Below, piece after piece: positions 57,183-64,000 of a stretch of 64,000 bases of DNA (the stretch's first letter is position 1; each line of letters opens with the position of its first letter). Origin of the DNA: Mesorhizobium australicum WSM2073 (GTDB lineage: Bacteria; Pseudomonadota; Alphaproteobacteria; Rhizobiales; Rhizobiaceae); contig NC_019973.1 in assembly GCF_000230995.2 (NCBI RefSeq), positions 496,001 to 560,000 of the forward strand. The letters run 5' to 3'. Position numbers and translations under genes: made by a program. A model generated the notes under the pieces. It ran no database searches. It saw nothing but the letters and a program-made list of their open reading frames with translations, and was not told the DNA's origin.

Positions 57183-57243
57183 CTGCTTTACCCTTTGGCC
57201 GATTTGCAGCCCGACTGTTTCGCCTCCTTCGGGAGGGCGAGGA

Positions 57244-57282
57244 TGAGGGGCCGCACCTGGTGTTCCAGCATGCGGCCCCTCA
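57244..57282. repeat. 12-bp stem hairpin inside the smo operon
   Basis: TGAGGGGCCGCA (57244-57255) pairs perfectly with TGCGGCCCCTCA (57271-57282) around 15 nt. A second hairpin with GGCGCC arms follows at 57294-57299/57320-57325. Both lie between smoS and mtlK and resemble mosaic elements; they may reduce read-through or protect the upstream mRNA. Confidence 0.65.
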
Positions 57283-57346
57283 CCCGCCCCCGCGGCGCCT
57301 TCTCCGGAGGAAAGAAAGAGGCGCCGTCCCCCTCAAATCGTTCTTT

Positions 57347-58117
57347 TCAACTCATCCATTGGCCGCCATCGACATTGTAGGTCTGGGCGACGATGTATTC
57401 GGCTTCGTCACTGGCGAGGAACACGGCCATGCCGGCGAGGTCTTCCGGCTTGCCCATGCGGCCGTAAGGCACGCCTTCGCCGACCAGCCGCTTTTTCTCG
57501 CCCTTCGGCCGGTTCTCGTATTTGGCGAACAGGGCATCGACCTCGTCCCACATGTCGCTGTCGACGACGCCGGGCGCGATGCCGTTGACGTTGATGCGGT
57601 GCCTGATCAGATCGAGCCCGGCCGACTGGGTCAGCGAGATGACCGCGGCCTTGGTGGCGCAATAGACCGCGACCAGCGGCTCGCCGCGACGCCCGGCCTG
57701 GCTTGCCATGTTGATGATCCTGCCGCCCTTGCCCCGCGCGATCATCGACCGGGCGGCTGCCTGCAGCATGAACAGCGTGCCCGCGACATTGACGGAGAAA
57801 AGCTTTTCATAGCTCGCCCGAGATATCTCCACGATCGGGGCCAGGTCGAACAAAGCGGCGTTGTTGATCAGGATGTCGAGACCGCCCGCCTTGTCCTCCA
57901 CCGCCTTCACCGCGGCATCGATGGATGCCTGGTCGGTGACGTCGAGTTTCAGGGCATAGGCGTTGTCGCCGATCGCGGCGGCCGTCTTCTGCGCGGCTTC
58001 AAGATTGATATCGGCGATCGCGACAGTGGCGCCCTCGCGCACATAGGCTTCGGCGAAAGCCCTGCCGATGCCTCGCGCCGATCCCGTGACCAGTGCCGAT
58101 TTGCCTTGCAGCCTCAC
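57347..58117 (-). CDS. smoS: Sorbitol dehydrogenase SmoS, short-chain type
   Basis: Oxidises D-glucitol to fructose (and galactitol to tagatose) with NAD. A 256-residue short-chain dehydrogenase, the same length as the characterised Rhodobacter SmoS. The dinucleotide loop is VTGSARGIGRAFAEAYV, then NNAALF, and the catalytic Ser-Tyr-Lys set with YCATKAA; it ends VDGGQWMS. The start GTG at 58117 sits beside a 14-nt tandem repeat that covers its upstream region and the end of smoK. Confidence 0.95.
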   Translation of the reverse strand: MRLQGKSALVTGSARGIGRAFAEAYVREGATVAIADINLEAAQKTAAAIGDNAYALKLDVTDQASIDAAVKAVEDKAGGLDILINNAALFDLAPIVEISRASYEKLFSVNVAGTLFMLQAAARSMIARGKGGRIINMASQAGRRGEPLVAVYCATKAAVISLTQSAGLDLIRHRINVNGIAPGVVDSDMWDEVDALFAKYENRPKGEKKRLVGEGVPYGRMGKPEDLAGMAVFLASDEAEYIVAQTYNVDGGQWMS

Positions 58118-58120
58118 TGT

Positions 58121-58162
58121 CCCATCCTCACCGGCCCATCCTCACTGGCCCACCCTCACTGG
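58121..58162. repeat. Three tandem 14-nt repeats at the smoK-smoS junction
   Basis: Units CCCA(T/C)CCTCAC(C/T)GG begin at 58121, 58135 and 58149. On the minus strand each reads CCAGTGAGGATGGG, which resembles the smoS initiation region CAGTGAGGCTG. They span the smoK stop at 58156-58158. Confidence 0.8.
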
Positions 58163-59160
58163 GCCATCGCCTTGCCATCAGCGCCGAAGCGATGCAGCTT
58201 GGCCTTGTCAGGGGTGAGATAGATGGTGTCGCCATGGCGGACCGCCAGTTCGCCGTCGGCGCGCACCGTCAGCGGCCCGACGCCGTCGGCTTGAACGTGC
58301 AGGAACGTGTCGGAGCCCAGATGCTCGGCCACGCCGACCGTCGCCTTCCAGTCGCCCGCCGTGGTCGATATCTGCATATGTTCGGGCCGGATGCCGATGG
58401 TCTTGGCGGTGTATTTGCCAGCCGGCGCGCCTTCGATCAGGTTCATCTTGGGCGAGCCGATGAAGCCGGCGACGAACAGGTTCTTCGGCGTCTTGTAGAG
58501 TTCCATCGGCGAGCCAACCTGCTCGATATTGCCGGCGTTGAGCACGACGATCTTGTCAGCCATGGTCATCGCCTCGACCTGATCGTGGGTGACGTAGATC
58601 ATCGTGGTTTTCAGCTGATGGTGCAGTTCGCTGATCTCCAGCCGCATGGTGCCGCGCAGTGCCGCGTCGAGGTTGGACAGCGGTTCGTCGAACAGGAAGG
58701 CCGAGGGCTGGCGCACAATGGCGCGGCCGATGGCGACGCGCTGGCGCTGGCCGCCGGAGAGCTGGCCGGGGCGGCGTTCGAGGTAGTTGGTAAGGTTGAG
58801 CACGCGCGCCGCGTCCTTCACCTTCCTGTCGATGGTCGCCTGGTCCTCGCCCGCCATCTTCAGCGGGAAAGCGATGTTCTTGGCCACCGTCATATGCGGG
58901 TAGAGCGCGTAGGACTGGAACACCATGGCAAGCTTGCGCTTGGCCGGCGCCTCGCCGGTGACGTCGCGGCCATCGATGTTGATGGTGCCGCCGCTGGTGT
59001 CCTCAAGGCCAGCGATCAGCCTGAGCAGCGTGGACTTGCCGCAACCCGACGGGCCGACGAAGACGACGAACTCGCCGTTTTCGATCACCAGGTCGAGGCC
59101 GGGGATGATGGACGTCGAACCAAAGGACTTGGAGACGTTCTTGAGCGTGATGTTTCCCAT
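58156..59160 (-). CDS. smoK: Polyol ABC transporter ATPase SmoK
   Basis: A 334-residue ATPase: Walker [10 protein letters not shown] (about residue 37), signature [14 protein letters not shown], Walker [20 protein letters not shown] and H-loop [16 protein letters not shown]. The C-terminal domain with IGIRPEHMQ is of the MalK type. It powers SmoEFG uptake of sorbitol and mannitol. Start ATG 59160, about 50 nt downstream of the smoG stop. Distinct from the operon I ATPase at 52325. Confidence 0.95.
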   Translation of the reverse strand: MGNITLKNVSKSFGSTSIIPGLDLVIENGEFVVFVGPSGCGKSTLLRLIAGLEDTSGGTINIDGRDVTGEAPAKRKLAMVFQSYALYPHMTVAKNIAFPLKMAGEDQATIDRKVKDAARVLNLTNYLERRPGQLSGGQRQRVAIGRAIVRQPSAFLFDEPLSNLDAALRGTMRLEISELHHQLKTTMIYVTHDQVEAMTMADKIVVLNAGNIEQVGSPMELYKTPKNLFVAGFIGSPKMNLIEGAPAGKYTAKTIGIRPEHMQISTTAGDWKATVGVAEHLGSDTFLHVQADGVGPLTVRADGELAVRHGDTIYLTPDKAKLHRFGADGKAMAQ

Positions 59161-59210
59161 GGTTTCCTCCCCGAGGGCTGTTTTTCGCCGATTGCTTCAG
59201 GCAATTTCCG

Positions 59211-60035
59211 TCACTTCACCGCGCCAAATGTCAGGCCGCGCACCAGCTGCTTCTGGCTGAACCAGCCCATGATCAGGATCGGCGCGATGGCGAGGGTCGA
59301 GGCGGCCGAAAGCTTGGCCCAGAACAGGCCTTGCGGGCTGGAGAAGGAGCTGATGAAGGCGGTGAGTGGGGCGGCTTCCGTGGTGGTCAGCCGGATCGTC
59401 CAGAACGCCTCGTTCCAGGCCAGGATGATGTTGAGCAGCATGGTCGAAGCAATGCCCGGCACCGCCATCGGCGTCAGCACGTACCAGATTTCACCCCACA
59501 AGGATGCGCCGTCCATACGCGAGGCTTCCAGGATTTCGCCTGGGATTTCGCGGAAGTAGGTGTAGAGCATCCACACCACGATCGGCAGGTTGATCAGCAT
59601 CAGCATGATCATCAGGCCGATGCGCGAGTCGAGCAGGCCGAGATTGCGGAAGATCAGGTAGATCGGGAACAGCACGGCGACTGCCGGCATCATCTTGGTG
59701 GACAGCATCCACATCAATATGTCCTTGGTCCGCTTGGTCGGCGAAAACGCCATCGACCATGCCGCCGGAATGGCGACCAACAGCGCCAGGATGGTCGAGC
59801 CGACAGAAAGCAGCACCGAGTTCAGGAAGAACTTGAAGTAACCGCTCTGCGCCTGGACCTCGGCATAGCTCTCGAAAGTCCCGGACGGGATCAGGTTGAA
59901 GCCCTGGATTGCCTCCTGTTCCGACTTGAACGAGGTGATGATCGTATAGAGGATCGGAAAGAAGATCAGCAGCGCGACGGTCCAGGCGGCAATTGTCGCG
60001 ATTGTCTTGTGCTGGGTGGTGACTGAGCGTGCCAT
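59211..60035 (-). CDS. smoG: Polyol ABC transporter permease SmoG
   Basis: A 274-residue MalG-type permease with six helices. EAA loop: REIPGEILEASRMDGASLWGEIWYVLTPMAVPGI (about residue 190), then LNIILAWNEAFWTIRLTTTEAAPLTAFISSF. ATG 60035 (MARSVTTQHK) has GGGAGGATAC upstream; the frame beyond it is an out-of-frame shadow of smoF. Ends in the LTFGAVK tail usual for SmoG. Confidence 0.94.
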   Translation of the reverse strand: MARSVTTQHKTIATIAAWTVALLIFFPILYTIITSFKSEQEAIQGFNLIPSGTFESYAEVQAQSGYFKFFLNSVLLSVGSTILALLVAIPAAWSMAFSPTKRTKDILMWMLSTKMMPAVAVLFPIYLIFRNLGLLDSRIGLMIMLMLINLPIVVWMLYTYFREIPGEILEASRMDGASLWGEIWYVLTPMAVPGIASTMLLNIILAWNEAFWTIRLTTTEAAPLTAFISSFSSPQGLFWAKLSAASTLAIAPILIMGWFSQKQLVRGLTFGAVK

Positions 60036-60046
60036 CGTATCCTCCC

Positions 60047-60919
60047 TTACTTGTCCAGGTTCTTGCCGACGGCGCGCATGGCGAAGAAGGCGACGATGTT
60101 GGCGAGAATGACGGCGATCACACCGCCCGCGGATGCCTGGCCGATTTTGAATTCCAGCAACGCCTTCTGGTAGACGAGGAAGGGCAGGTTGGTGGAGGCG
60201 TATCCAGGGCCGCCATTGGTGGTGACCAGGATCTCGGCGTAGACCGAGAGCAGGAAGATCGTCTGGATCAGGATGACGACGGTGATCGCCCGCGACATGT
60301 GCGGCAGCGTCAGATAGATGAAGCGGCTGATGAAGCCGGCGCCGTCCATCTCGGCGGCTTCCTTCTGCTCGCCGTCGAGCGACTGCAGCGCGGTCAAGAG
60401 GATCAATGTCGCGAAAGGCAGCCACTGCCAGGCGACGATGATGATGATCGCCGTCATCGGATGCTGGCCGAACCAGTCGATCGGCTGTGCTCCGAAGAAG
60501 CGCGCTATGTCGGCGAACACGCCATATTGCGGGTGCATGATCATGTTCTTCCACACCAATGCGGCCACCGGCGGCATGACGAAGAACGGCGAGATGACGA
60601 GGATGCGCACGATCCCCTGGCCCCACATCGGCTGATCGATGAGCAACGCCAGCAGGATGCCGCCGATCACCGTGATCAGCAGCACGCTGACCACCAGGAC
60701 AAGCGTGTTGAGGATCGACTGCAGGAAGGCCGGATTGGAATAGAACAGCGCGTAGTTGGATAAGCCGACGAACCCGTCGCGCATTGGGTTGAGCGGATTG
60801 TACTGCTGGAAGGAGAACCAGATCGTGATGACCAGCGGCACGATCATCCAGACGAACAGCAGCACCACGGAAGGCGCCATCATGAATCGGGCAAGCGAAC
60901 GGGTCTGCTGAGTAGCCAT
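60047..60919 (-). CDS. smoF: Polyol ABC transporter permease SmoF
   Basis: A 290-residue MalF-type permease with six helices. The EAA loop region reads EQKEAAEMDGAGFISRFIYLTLPHMSRAITVVI. ILVTTNGGPGYASTNLPFLVYQKALLEFKIGQASAGGVIAV near the C-terminus is a SmoF hallmark. ATG 60919 follows AAGGGTGACC; GTG 60928 is the alternative. 11 nt upstream of smoG. Confidence 0.94.
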   Translation of the reverse strand: MATQQTRSLARFMMAPSVVLLFVWMIVPLVITIWFSFQQYNPLNPMRDGFVGLSNYALFYSNPAFLQSILNTLVLVVSVLLITVIGGILLALLIDQPMWGQGIVRILVISPFFVMPPVAALVWKNMIMHPQYGVFADIARFFGAQPIDWFGQHPMTAIIIIVAWQWLPFATLILLTALQSLDGEQKEAAEMDGAGFISRFIYLTLPHMSRAITVVILIQTIFLLSVYAEILVTTNGGPGYASTNLPFLVYQKALLEFKIGQASAGGVIAVILANIVAFFAMRAVGKNLDK

Positions 60920-61043
60920 GACGGTCACCCTTCAAGGATCAGGCTGAATTTTCACAGGCTCTGGAAAGGCGGCCGCCCGAACTGGGTTTCGGGCGGCCGG
61001 TGCCGGTCGAGGAGGTGACCGGCGTTCGGCACCGGGAGGAGCC

Positions 61044-62354
61044 TTACTTGATGTAGCCGCCCTCGGTCATCGCCGCGGTGGAGGCGTCCTGGGCCTGCTT
61101 CAGCGCATCGTCGACGCTCGACTGGCCGGCAAGAGCCGCCGAGAAGAGCTGGCCGACGGTGGTGCCAAGGCCCTGGAATTCAGGGATGGCGACAAACTGC
61201 ACGCCGACATAAGGCACCGGCTTGACGGTCGGATGCGTCGGGTCGGCGGCATTGATGGAGTCCAGGGTCATCTTGGCGAACGGAGCCGCCTTCTGGTACT
61301 CGGGATTGGCGTAGAGCGAGGAACGCGTGCCCGGAGGCACGTTTGCCCAGCCTTCCTTCGACGCGACGAGCTCGGCATAGTGCTTGCTGGTCGCCCAGGA
61401 CACGAACTTCTCGGCGGCGTCGGCCTTCTGCGTGCCGGCCGGGATCGCCAGCGACCACGCCCACAGCCAGTTGCCCCGCTTGCCCAAGCCATTATCCGGC
61501 GCCAGGGCATAGCCGACCTTGTCGGCGACGGTAGAGTTCTTCGGGTCGGAGACGAAGGAGGCGGCGACGGTGGCGTCGATCCACATGCCGCACTTGCCCT
61601 GCTGGAAGAGCGCCAGGTTCTCGTTGAAGCCGTTGGACGAGGCGCCCTCGGGACCGTCGGCCTTCATCAGGTCGACATAGAACTGCAGCGTCTTCTTCCA
61701 TTCCGGCTGGTCGAACTGCGGCTTCCAGTTCTCGTCGAACCAGCGGGCGCCGAAGGAGTTCGACATGGCGGTCAGGAAGGCCATGTTCTCGCCCCAGCCG
61801 GCCTTGCCGCGCAGGCAGACGCCGTTCACGCCATTGGCGCGGTCGGTCATCTTGTCGGCCGCCTGCTTGATGAAATCCCAGGTCGGGGCGTCGGGCATTT
61901 TCAGCCCAGCCTTCTCCATCAGGTCCTTGCGGTACATGACGAAGGAGCTCTCGCCGTAGAAGGGCGCGGCATAGAGCTTGCCATCGACCGAAAGGCCGCC
62001 GGCAATTGCCGGGATGATGTCCTTGGCGTCATAGTCGTCGCCGAGCTTGTCGAGCGGCAGGAGCCAGCTCTGCTTGGCCCAGATCGGAACCTCGTAGGTG
62101 CCGATGGTCATCACGTCATACTGGCCACCCTTGGTGGCGATGTCGGTGGTGACGCGCTCGCGCAGCACGTTCTCTTCGAGCGTGACCCAGTTGAGCTGGA
62201 TGTCCGGGTTAGCCTTGGTGAAGTCGTCGGTCAGCTTCTGCATGCGGACCATATCGCCATTGTTGACGGTGGCGATGGTGATGGATTCGGCGTGTGCGGC
62301 GAACGCAAGCGTGCTGGCCGACAACAAGCCCAGGGTGAGCGTGCGAAGTTTCAT
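61044..62354 (-). CDS. smoE: Sorbitol/mannitol-binding periplasmic protein SmoE
   Basis: A 436-residue family-1 solute-binding protein. Signal peptide at residues 1-22 (MKLRTLTLGLLSASTLAFA onward, cleavage after AHA). Mature: ITIATVNNGDMVRMQKLTDDF, WVTLEENVLRERVTTDIATKGGQYDVMTIGTYEVPIW, PFYGESSFVMYRKDLMEKAGL and YVGVQFVAIPEFQGLGT, as in known polyol-binding proteins. ATG 62354 is preceded by GGGAGGAA. First gene of the smo operon; the promoter/operator is described at 62396-62430. Confidence 0.95.
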   Translation of the reverse strand: MKLRTLTLGLLSASTLAFAAHAESITIATVNNGDMVRMQKLTDDFTKANPDIQLNWVTLEENVLRERVTTDIATKGGQYDVMTIGTYEVPIWAKQSWLLPLDKLGDDYDAKDIIPAIAGGLSVDGKLYAAPFYGESSFVMYRKDLMEKAGLKMPDAPTWDFIKQAADKMTDRANGVNGVCLRGKAGWGENMAFLTAMSNSFGARWFDENWKPQFDQPEWKKTLQFYVDLMKADGPEGASSNGFNENLALFQQGKCGMWIDATVAASFVSDPKNSTVADKVGYALAPDNGLGKRGNWLWAWSLAIPAGTQKADAAEKFVSWATSKHYAELVASKEGWANVPPGTRSSLYANPEYQKAAPFAKMTLDSINAADPTHPTVKPVPYVGVQFVAIPEFQGLGTTVGQLFSAALAGQSSVDDALKQAQDASTAAMTEGGYIK

Positions 62355-62395
62355 CAAATTCCTCCCATAAACCAAGTTGAGCATTTGCCTTGGTT

Positions 62396-62430
62396 GTGAG
62401 CAATTACTCACTTAGTCTTAATTATGTCAA
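62396..62430 (-). promoter_or_regulatory. smo operon promoter with operator over the -10 box
   Basis: On the minus strand, TTGACA (62430-62425), an 18-nt spacer and TAATTG (62406-62401) form a promoter. The -10 box is the exact centre of GTGAG-TAATTG-CTCAC (62411-62396), a dyad fit for a SorC/SmoC-type regulator. A second stem AACCAAG/CTTGGTT (62370-62395) lies in the leader. Regulator assignment is inferred. Confidence 0.6.
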
Positions 62431-62590
62431 GCCGGATTCGATGCTGCAGCGCAGCACACGGCCGGCGAATGGGGCGGAGGTTCGAAGACAGGGCTCGGGT
62501 TGCCGCCGTCTGGAGTCCAGGCGGCGGGACCAAAGCCTCTCGAGCGGGATGTCGTTTGTTGCCCCGGTCCGACGTCAGCTTATGTGCCGG

Positions 62591-63496
62591 TCAGCAGGCG
62601 ATCTCGGCCAGCAGCCAGTCGCGGAAGGCGCGGATCTTGGGCACGTTGCGGCGCGCCTCGGGGTAGACCAGCCAGTAGGCGTGCCCGTCGTCGCCGACCA
62701 GGTCGAATGGCTGGATCAGCCGGCCGTCGGCGAGTTCGGCCTTGAACAGCGCCCGGGTCAGGATCGCCACGCCATGGCCCGATATGGCCGCGTTGGCTTC
62801 ATAGGCCTGCGCGCCCATGCTGCTGCCGGGCCGCCTGGCAAGGTCGTGGCTGTGCACGCCGGCGGCCTCGAACCATTGCGTCCACCAGATATCGCTGGGA
62901 TCGAGGATCGGCAGCTTGAGCAGGTCGGCCGGTTCGTTGATGCCGCCGATGCTCGCAGCGAGCTTCGGGCTCAGCATGGGCGTGAAATCGGCATCGAGCA
63001 GCTTGTGGGCTTCCAGCCCCGGCCATTTGCCGCCGCCAGAACGAATGGCGAGGTCGACATCCTCGCGGGCGAAATCCGTCAGCCGGCTCGACGTGTCGAG
63101 CCGCACGGCAAGCGAGGGATGCGCGATCTGGAATGCGCCCAGATGGTGCGCCAGCCAGTTCGAGGCAAAAGTCAGCACCGTGGTGACGCACAACAACCCG
63201 TCCGCCCCGCCGCGCGCGGCGGCATAGGCCTGGCTAAGAATGGCAAAGGCCTCGCTGACCGCCGGCGCCAGGCGCTGGCCGGCTTCGGTCAGTTCGATCT
63301 GCCGCGGCCGGCGCAGGAACAGCGGAGCGCCGACGCGCTCCTCCAGCACCTTGATTTGATAGCTGACCGCCGCTTGCGTCATGGCGAGTTCGCCGGCGGC
63401 CTTGGTGAAGGAAAGATGCCGCGCCACCGCCTCGAACACCCGGATCGCCTGTAACGGCGGCAGCTGCGAAACCTGCGGCGCGCTGAGATCAGGCAT
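62591..63496 (-). CDS. LysR family transcriptional regulator (GcvA-like)
   Basis: A 301-residue LTTR. The helix-turn-helix reads RHLSFTKAAGELAMTQAAVSYQIKVLEERVGAPLF (about residues 25-60), the GcvA-branch pattern. The effector domain includes EDVDLAIRSGGGKWPGLEAHKL. Start ATG 63496, divergent from the 61-residue gene. Ends 236 nt from smoE's start; a link to polyol genes is possible but unproven. 39% of residues in this gene's N-terminal block would need alignment to compare with the other LysR at 39727, which I could not do. Confidence 0.92.
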   Translation of the reverse strand: MPDLSAPQVSQLPPLQAIRVFEAVARHLSFTKAAGELAMTQAAVSYQIKVLEERVGAPLFLRRPRQIELTEAGQRLAPAVSEAFAILSQAYAAARGGADGLLCVTTVLTFASNWLAHHLGAFQIAHPSLAVRLDTSSRLTDFAREDVDLAIRSGGGKWPGLEAHKLLDADFTPMLSPKLAASIGGINEPADLLKLPILDPSDIWWTQWFEAAGVHSHDLARRPGSSMGAQAYEANAAISGHGVAILTRALFKAELADGRLIQPFDLVGDDGHAYWLVYPEARRNVPKIRAFRDWLLAEIAC

Positions 63497-63560
63497 AAAG
63501 CCTCCTTATGGATCGTTATCGACGTTCGATTGGCAAAAGCGGCCGGCAAGGCCGACATTC

Positions 63561-63589
63561 ATCCTCAACCCGTCATTCGGGTTCAGGAT
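63561..63589. promoter_or_regulatory. 29-nt hairpin ahead of the 61-residue gene
   Basis: ATCCT-C-AACCCG, TCATT, CGGGTT-C-AGGAT: 11 pairs with one C-C mismatch around a 5-nt loop, ending 17 nt before the ATG at 63607. Could be a leader hairpin, a regulator site or a small dispersed repeat. Confidence 0.45.
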
Positions 63590-63606
63590 AACGAAGGTTG
63601 ACGATC

Positions 63607-63792
63607 ATGACCATGGCGCAGCAAAAATGCACTCCCGCCCCCGATCATCGCTGGATTTCGTGGCTTGCGGACGGATTCGGCTGGTTCGCGACCCGAAAAA
63701 GGGCGCATCTCGACGTCAGGGACCTGTCGCCGCATCTGCAGCGCGACCTCGGTTTCCTCGATGGCAACGACCCTTTCGGCCGGCACCAATAG
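63607..63792 (+). CDS. Small DUF1127-like protein, 61 residues
   Basis: The C-terminal half reads AHLDVRDLSPHLQRDLGFLDGND, close to the DUF1127/YjiS pattern (acidic LxDLSxHxLRDIGL), which in other bacteria marks small Arg-rich regulators. The N-terminal half is Trp-rich. GAAGG lies 9 nt upstream of ATG 63607; ATG 63613 and TTG 63598 are other starts. Divergent from the LysR gene. The family fit is tentative since the basic helix before this block is short. Confidence 0.55.
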   Translation: MTMAQQKCTPAPDHRWISWLADGFGWFATRKRAHLDVRDLSPHLQRDLGFLDGNDPFGRHQ

Positions 63793-63817
63793 CCTTGCTG
63801 GCTTTATCGCGAAGCCG

Positions 63818-64000
63818 TCAGATACTGGCTAGCAGGGCGGCCGCCGTCCGCTCGTCGGTGATGAGCCCGTTGACCAGCCGTCGGTTGACCGCCGCCAGGA
63901 TGCCGGGCAGCTTGCGCTCCCCCATGGCGAGCGCGATCACCAGCGACTTCTCCCGCGACGGCAGCGCCGCCGACGACACCCGGTCATTGGTGATGCCGTC
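63818..64000 (-). CDS. SorC/DeoR-type sugar-binding transcriptional regulator, C-terminus only
   Basis: The minus strand is open from the right edge to a TGA at 63818-63820. The last 60 residues (DGITNDRVSSAALPSREKSLVIALAMGE..., NRRLVNGLITDERTAAALLASI) match the C-terminal end of SorC/SmoC-type sugar-binding regulators. Most of the gene, including the helix-turn-helix, is outside the window. By position next to smoE it is the probable regulator of the smo operon, acting at 62396-62411. Confidence 0.8.
   Translation of the reverse strand, partial: DGITNDRVSSAALPSREKSLVIALAMGERKLPGILAAVNRRLVNGLITDERTAAALLASI

Noticed and set aside
55482..57380. Plus-strand ORF of 632 codons opposite the HAD gene and mtlK
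   Set aside because: Shadow frame across mtlK; no recognisable domains.
59211..60935. 574-codon reading of the smoG frame
   Set aside because: The first half is the shifted frame of smoF; smoG starts at 60035 with its own ribosome-binding site.

Overview
The window comes from the chromosome of a GC-rich alphaproteobacterium, most likely a Mesorhizobium or close Phyllobacteriaceae relative. I infer this from the protein repertoire (Smo-type polyol operon, DUF6481, 18-gene-scale use of ABC transporters), from ATGA/TTGA-coupled operons with many GTG and TTG starts, and from two kinds of palindromic intergenic repeat that look like those of Mesorhizobium. I saw no rRNA, tRNA or CRISPR array. One stretch (about 20.6-22.4 kb) is visibly poorer in GC than its surroundings.

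Layout. 0-9.7 kb is mostly core genes: dapE (cut by the left edge), a small membrane protein, the def-fmt-GNAT-truA operon on the minus strand, rmuC, a GFA protein, a CDF metal exporter, a transglutaminase-like protein, a lysine-rich 41-residue protein, the guanidinium exporter sugE/gdx behind a two-hairpin guanidine-II riboswitch, and a DUF6481 protein with a clear terminator. 9.8-15.4 kb carries two luciferase-like flavin oxidoreductases, an AI-2E/PerM-type membrane protein, an arylamine N-acetyltransferase and an inositol-phosphatase-like enzyme. 15.4-20.5 kb is a LacI-type regulator divergent from a ribose-type sugar ABC operon, with two CGAAACGTTT operator-like sites in the shared control region.

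20.7-22.3 kb is a two-gene accessory island: a DUF5131 (phage Gp37/Gp68-like) three-cysteine protein and its partner TcmP, convergent and sharing a single CTAG as both stop codons. 22.4-29.5 kb is a tightly overlapping six-gene minus-strand operon: FAD subunit, fused 2Fe-2S/molybdopterin hydroxylase, 6-hydroxynicotinate-reductase-like Fe-S protein, UPF0280, DUF1185 and a MarR regulator. It looks like a reductive or oxidative N-heterocycle pathway. The nicotinamidase pncA lies just upstream in divergent orientation and the nicotinate phosphoribosyltransferase pncB lies at 38-39.6 kb, so pyridine metabolism may be a local theme. Between them are a Na+/H+-antiporter-like protein and a complete branched-chain-type (Liv) ABC transporter.

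39.7-47.9 kb holds a LysR regulator divergent from an agmatinase/ureohydrolase and a polar amino-acid-type ABC transporter that lacks an ATPase gene, then a medium-chain oxidoreductase, a MATE exporter and an AraC regulator. 48.2-62.4 kb holds two complete polyol ABC systems that converge: a plus-strand operon (binding protein, two permeases, xylitol/sorbitol-type dehydrogenase, ATPase) and the classical smoEFGK-smoS-mtlK-HAD-kinase operon on the minus strand. The latter has a promoter whose -10 box sits inside a GTGAG-N6-CTCAC operator. The right end holds a LysR regulator, a 61-residue protein and the C-terminus of a SorC-type sugar-binding regulator that probably controls the smo operon.
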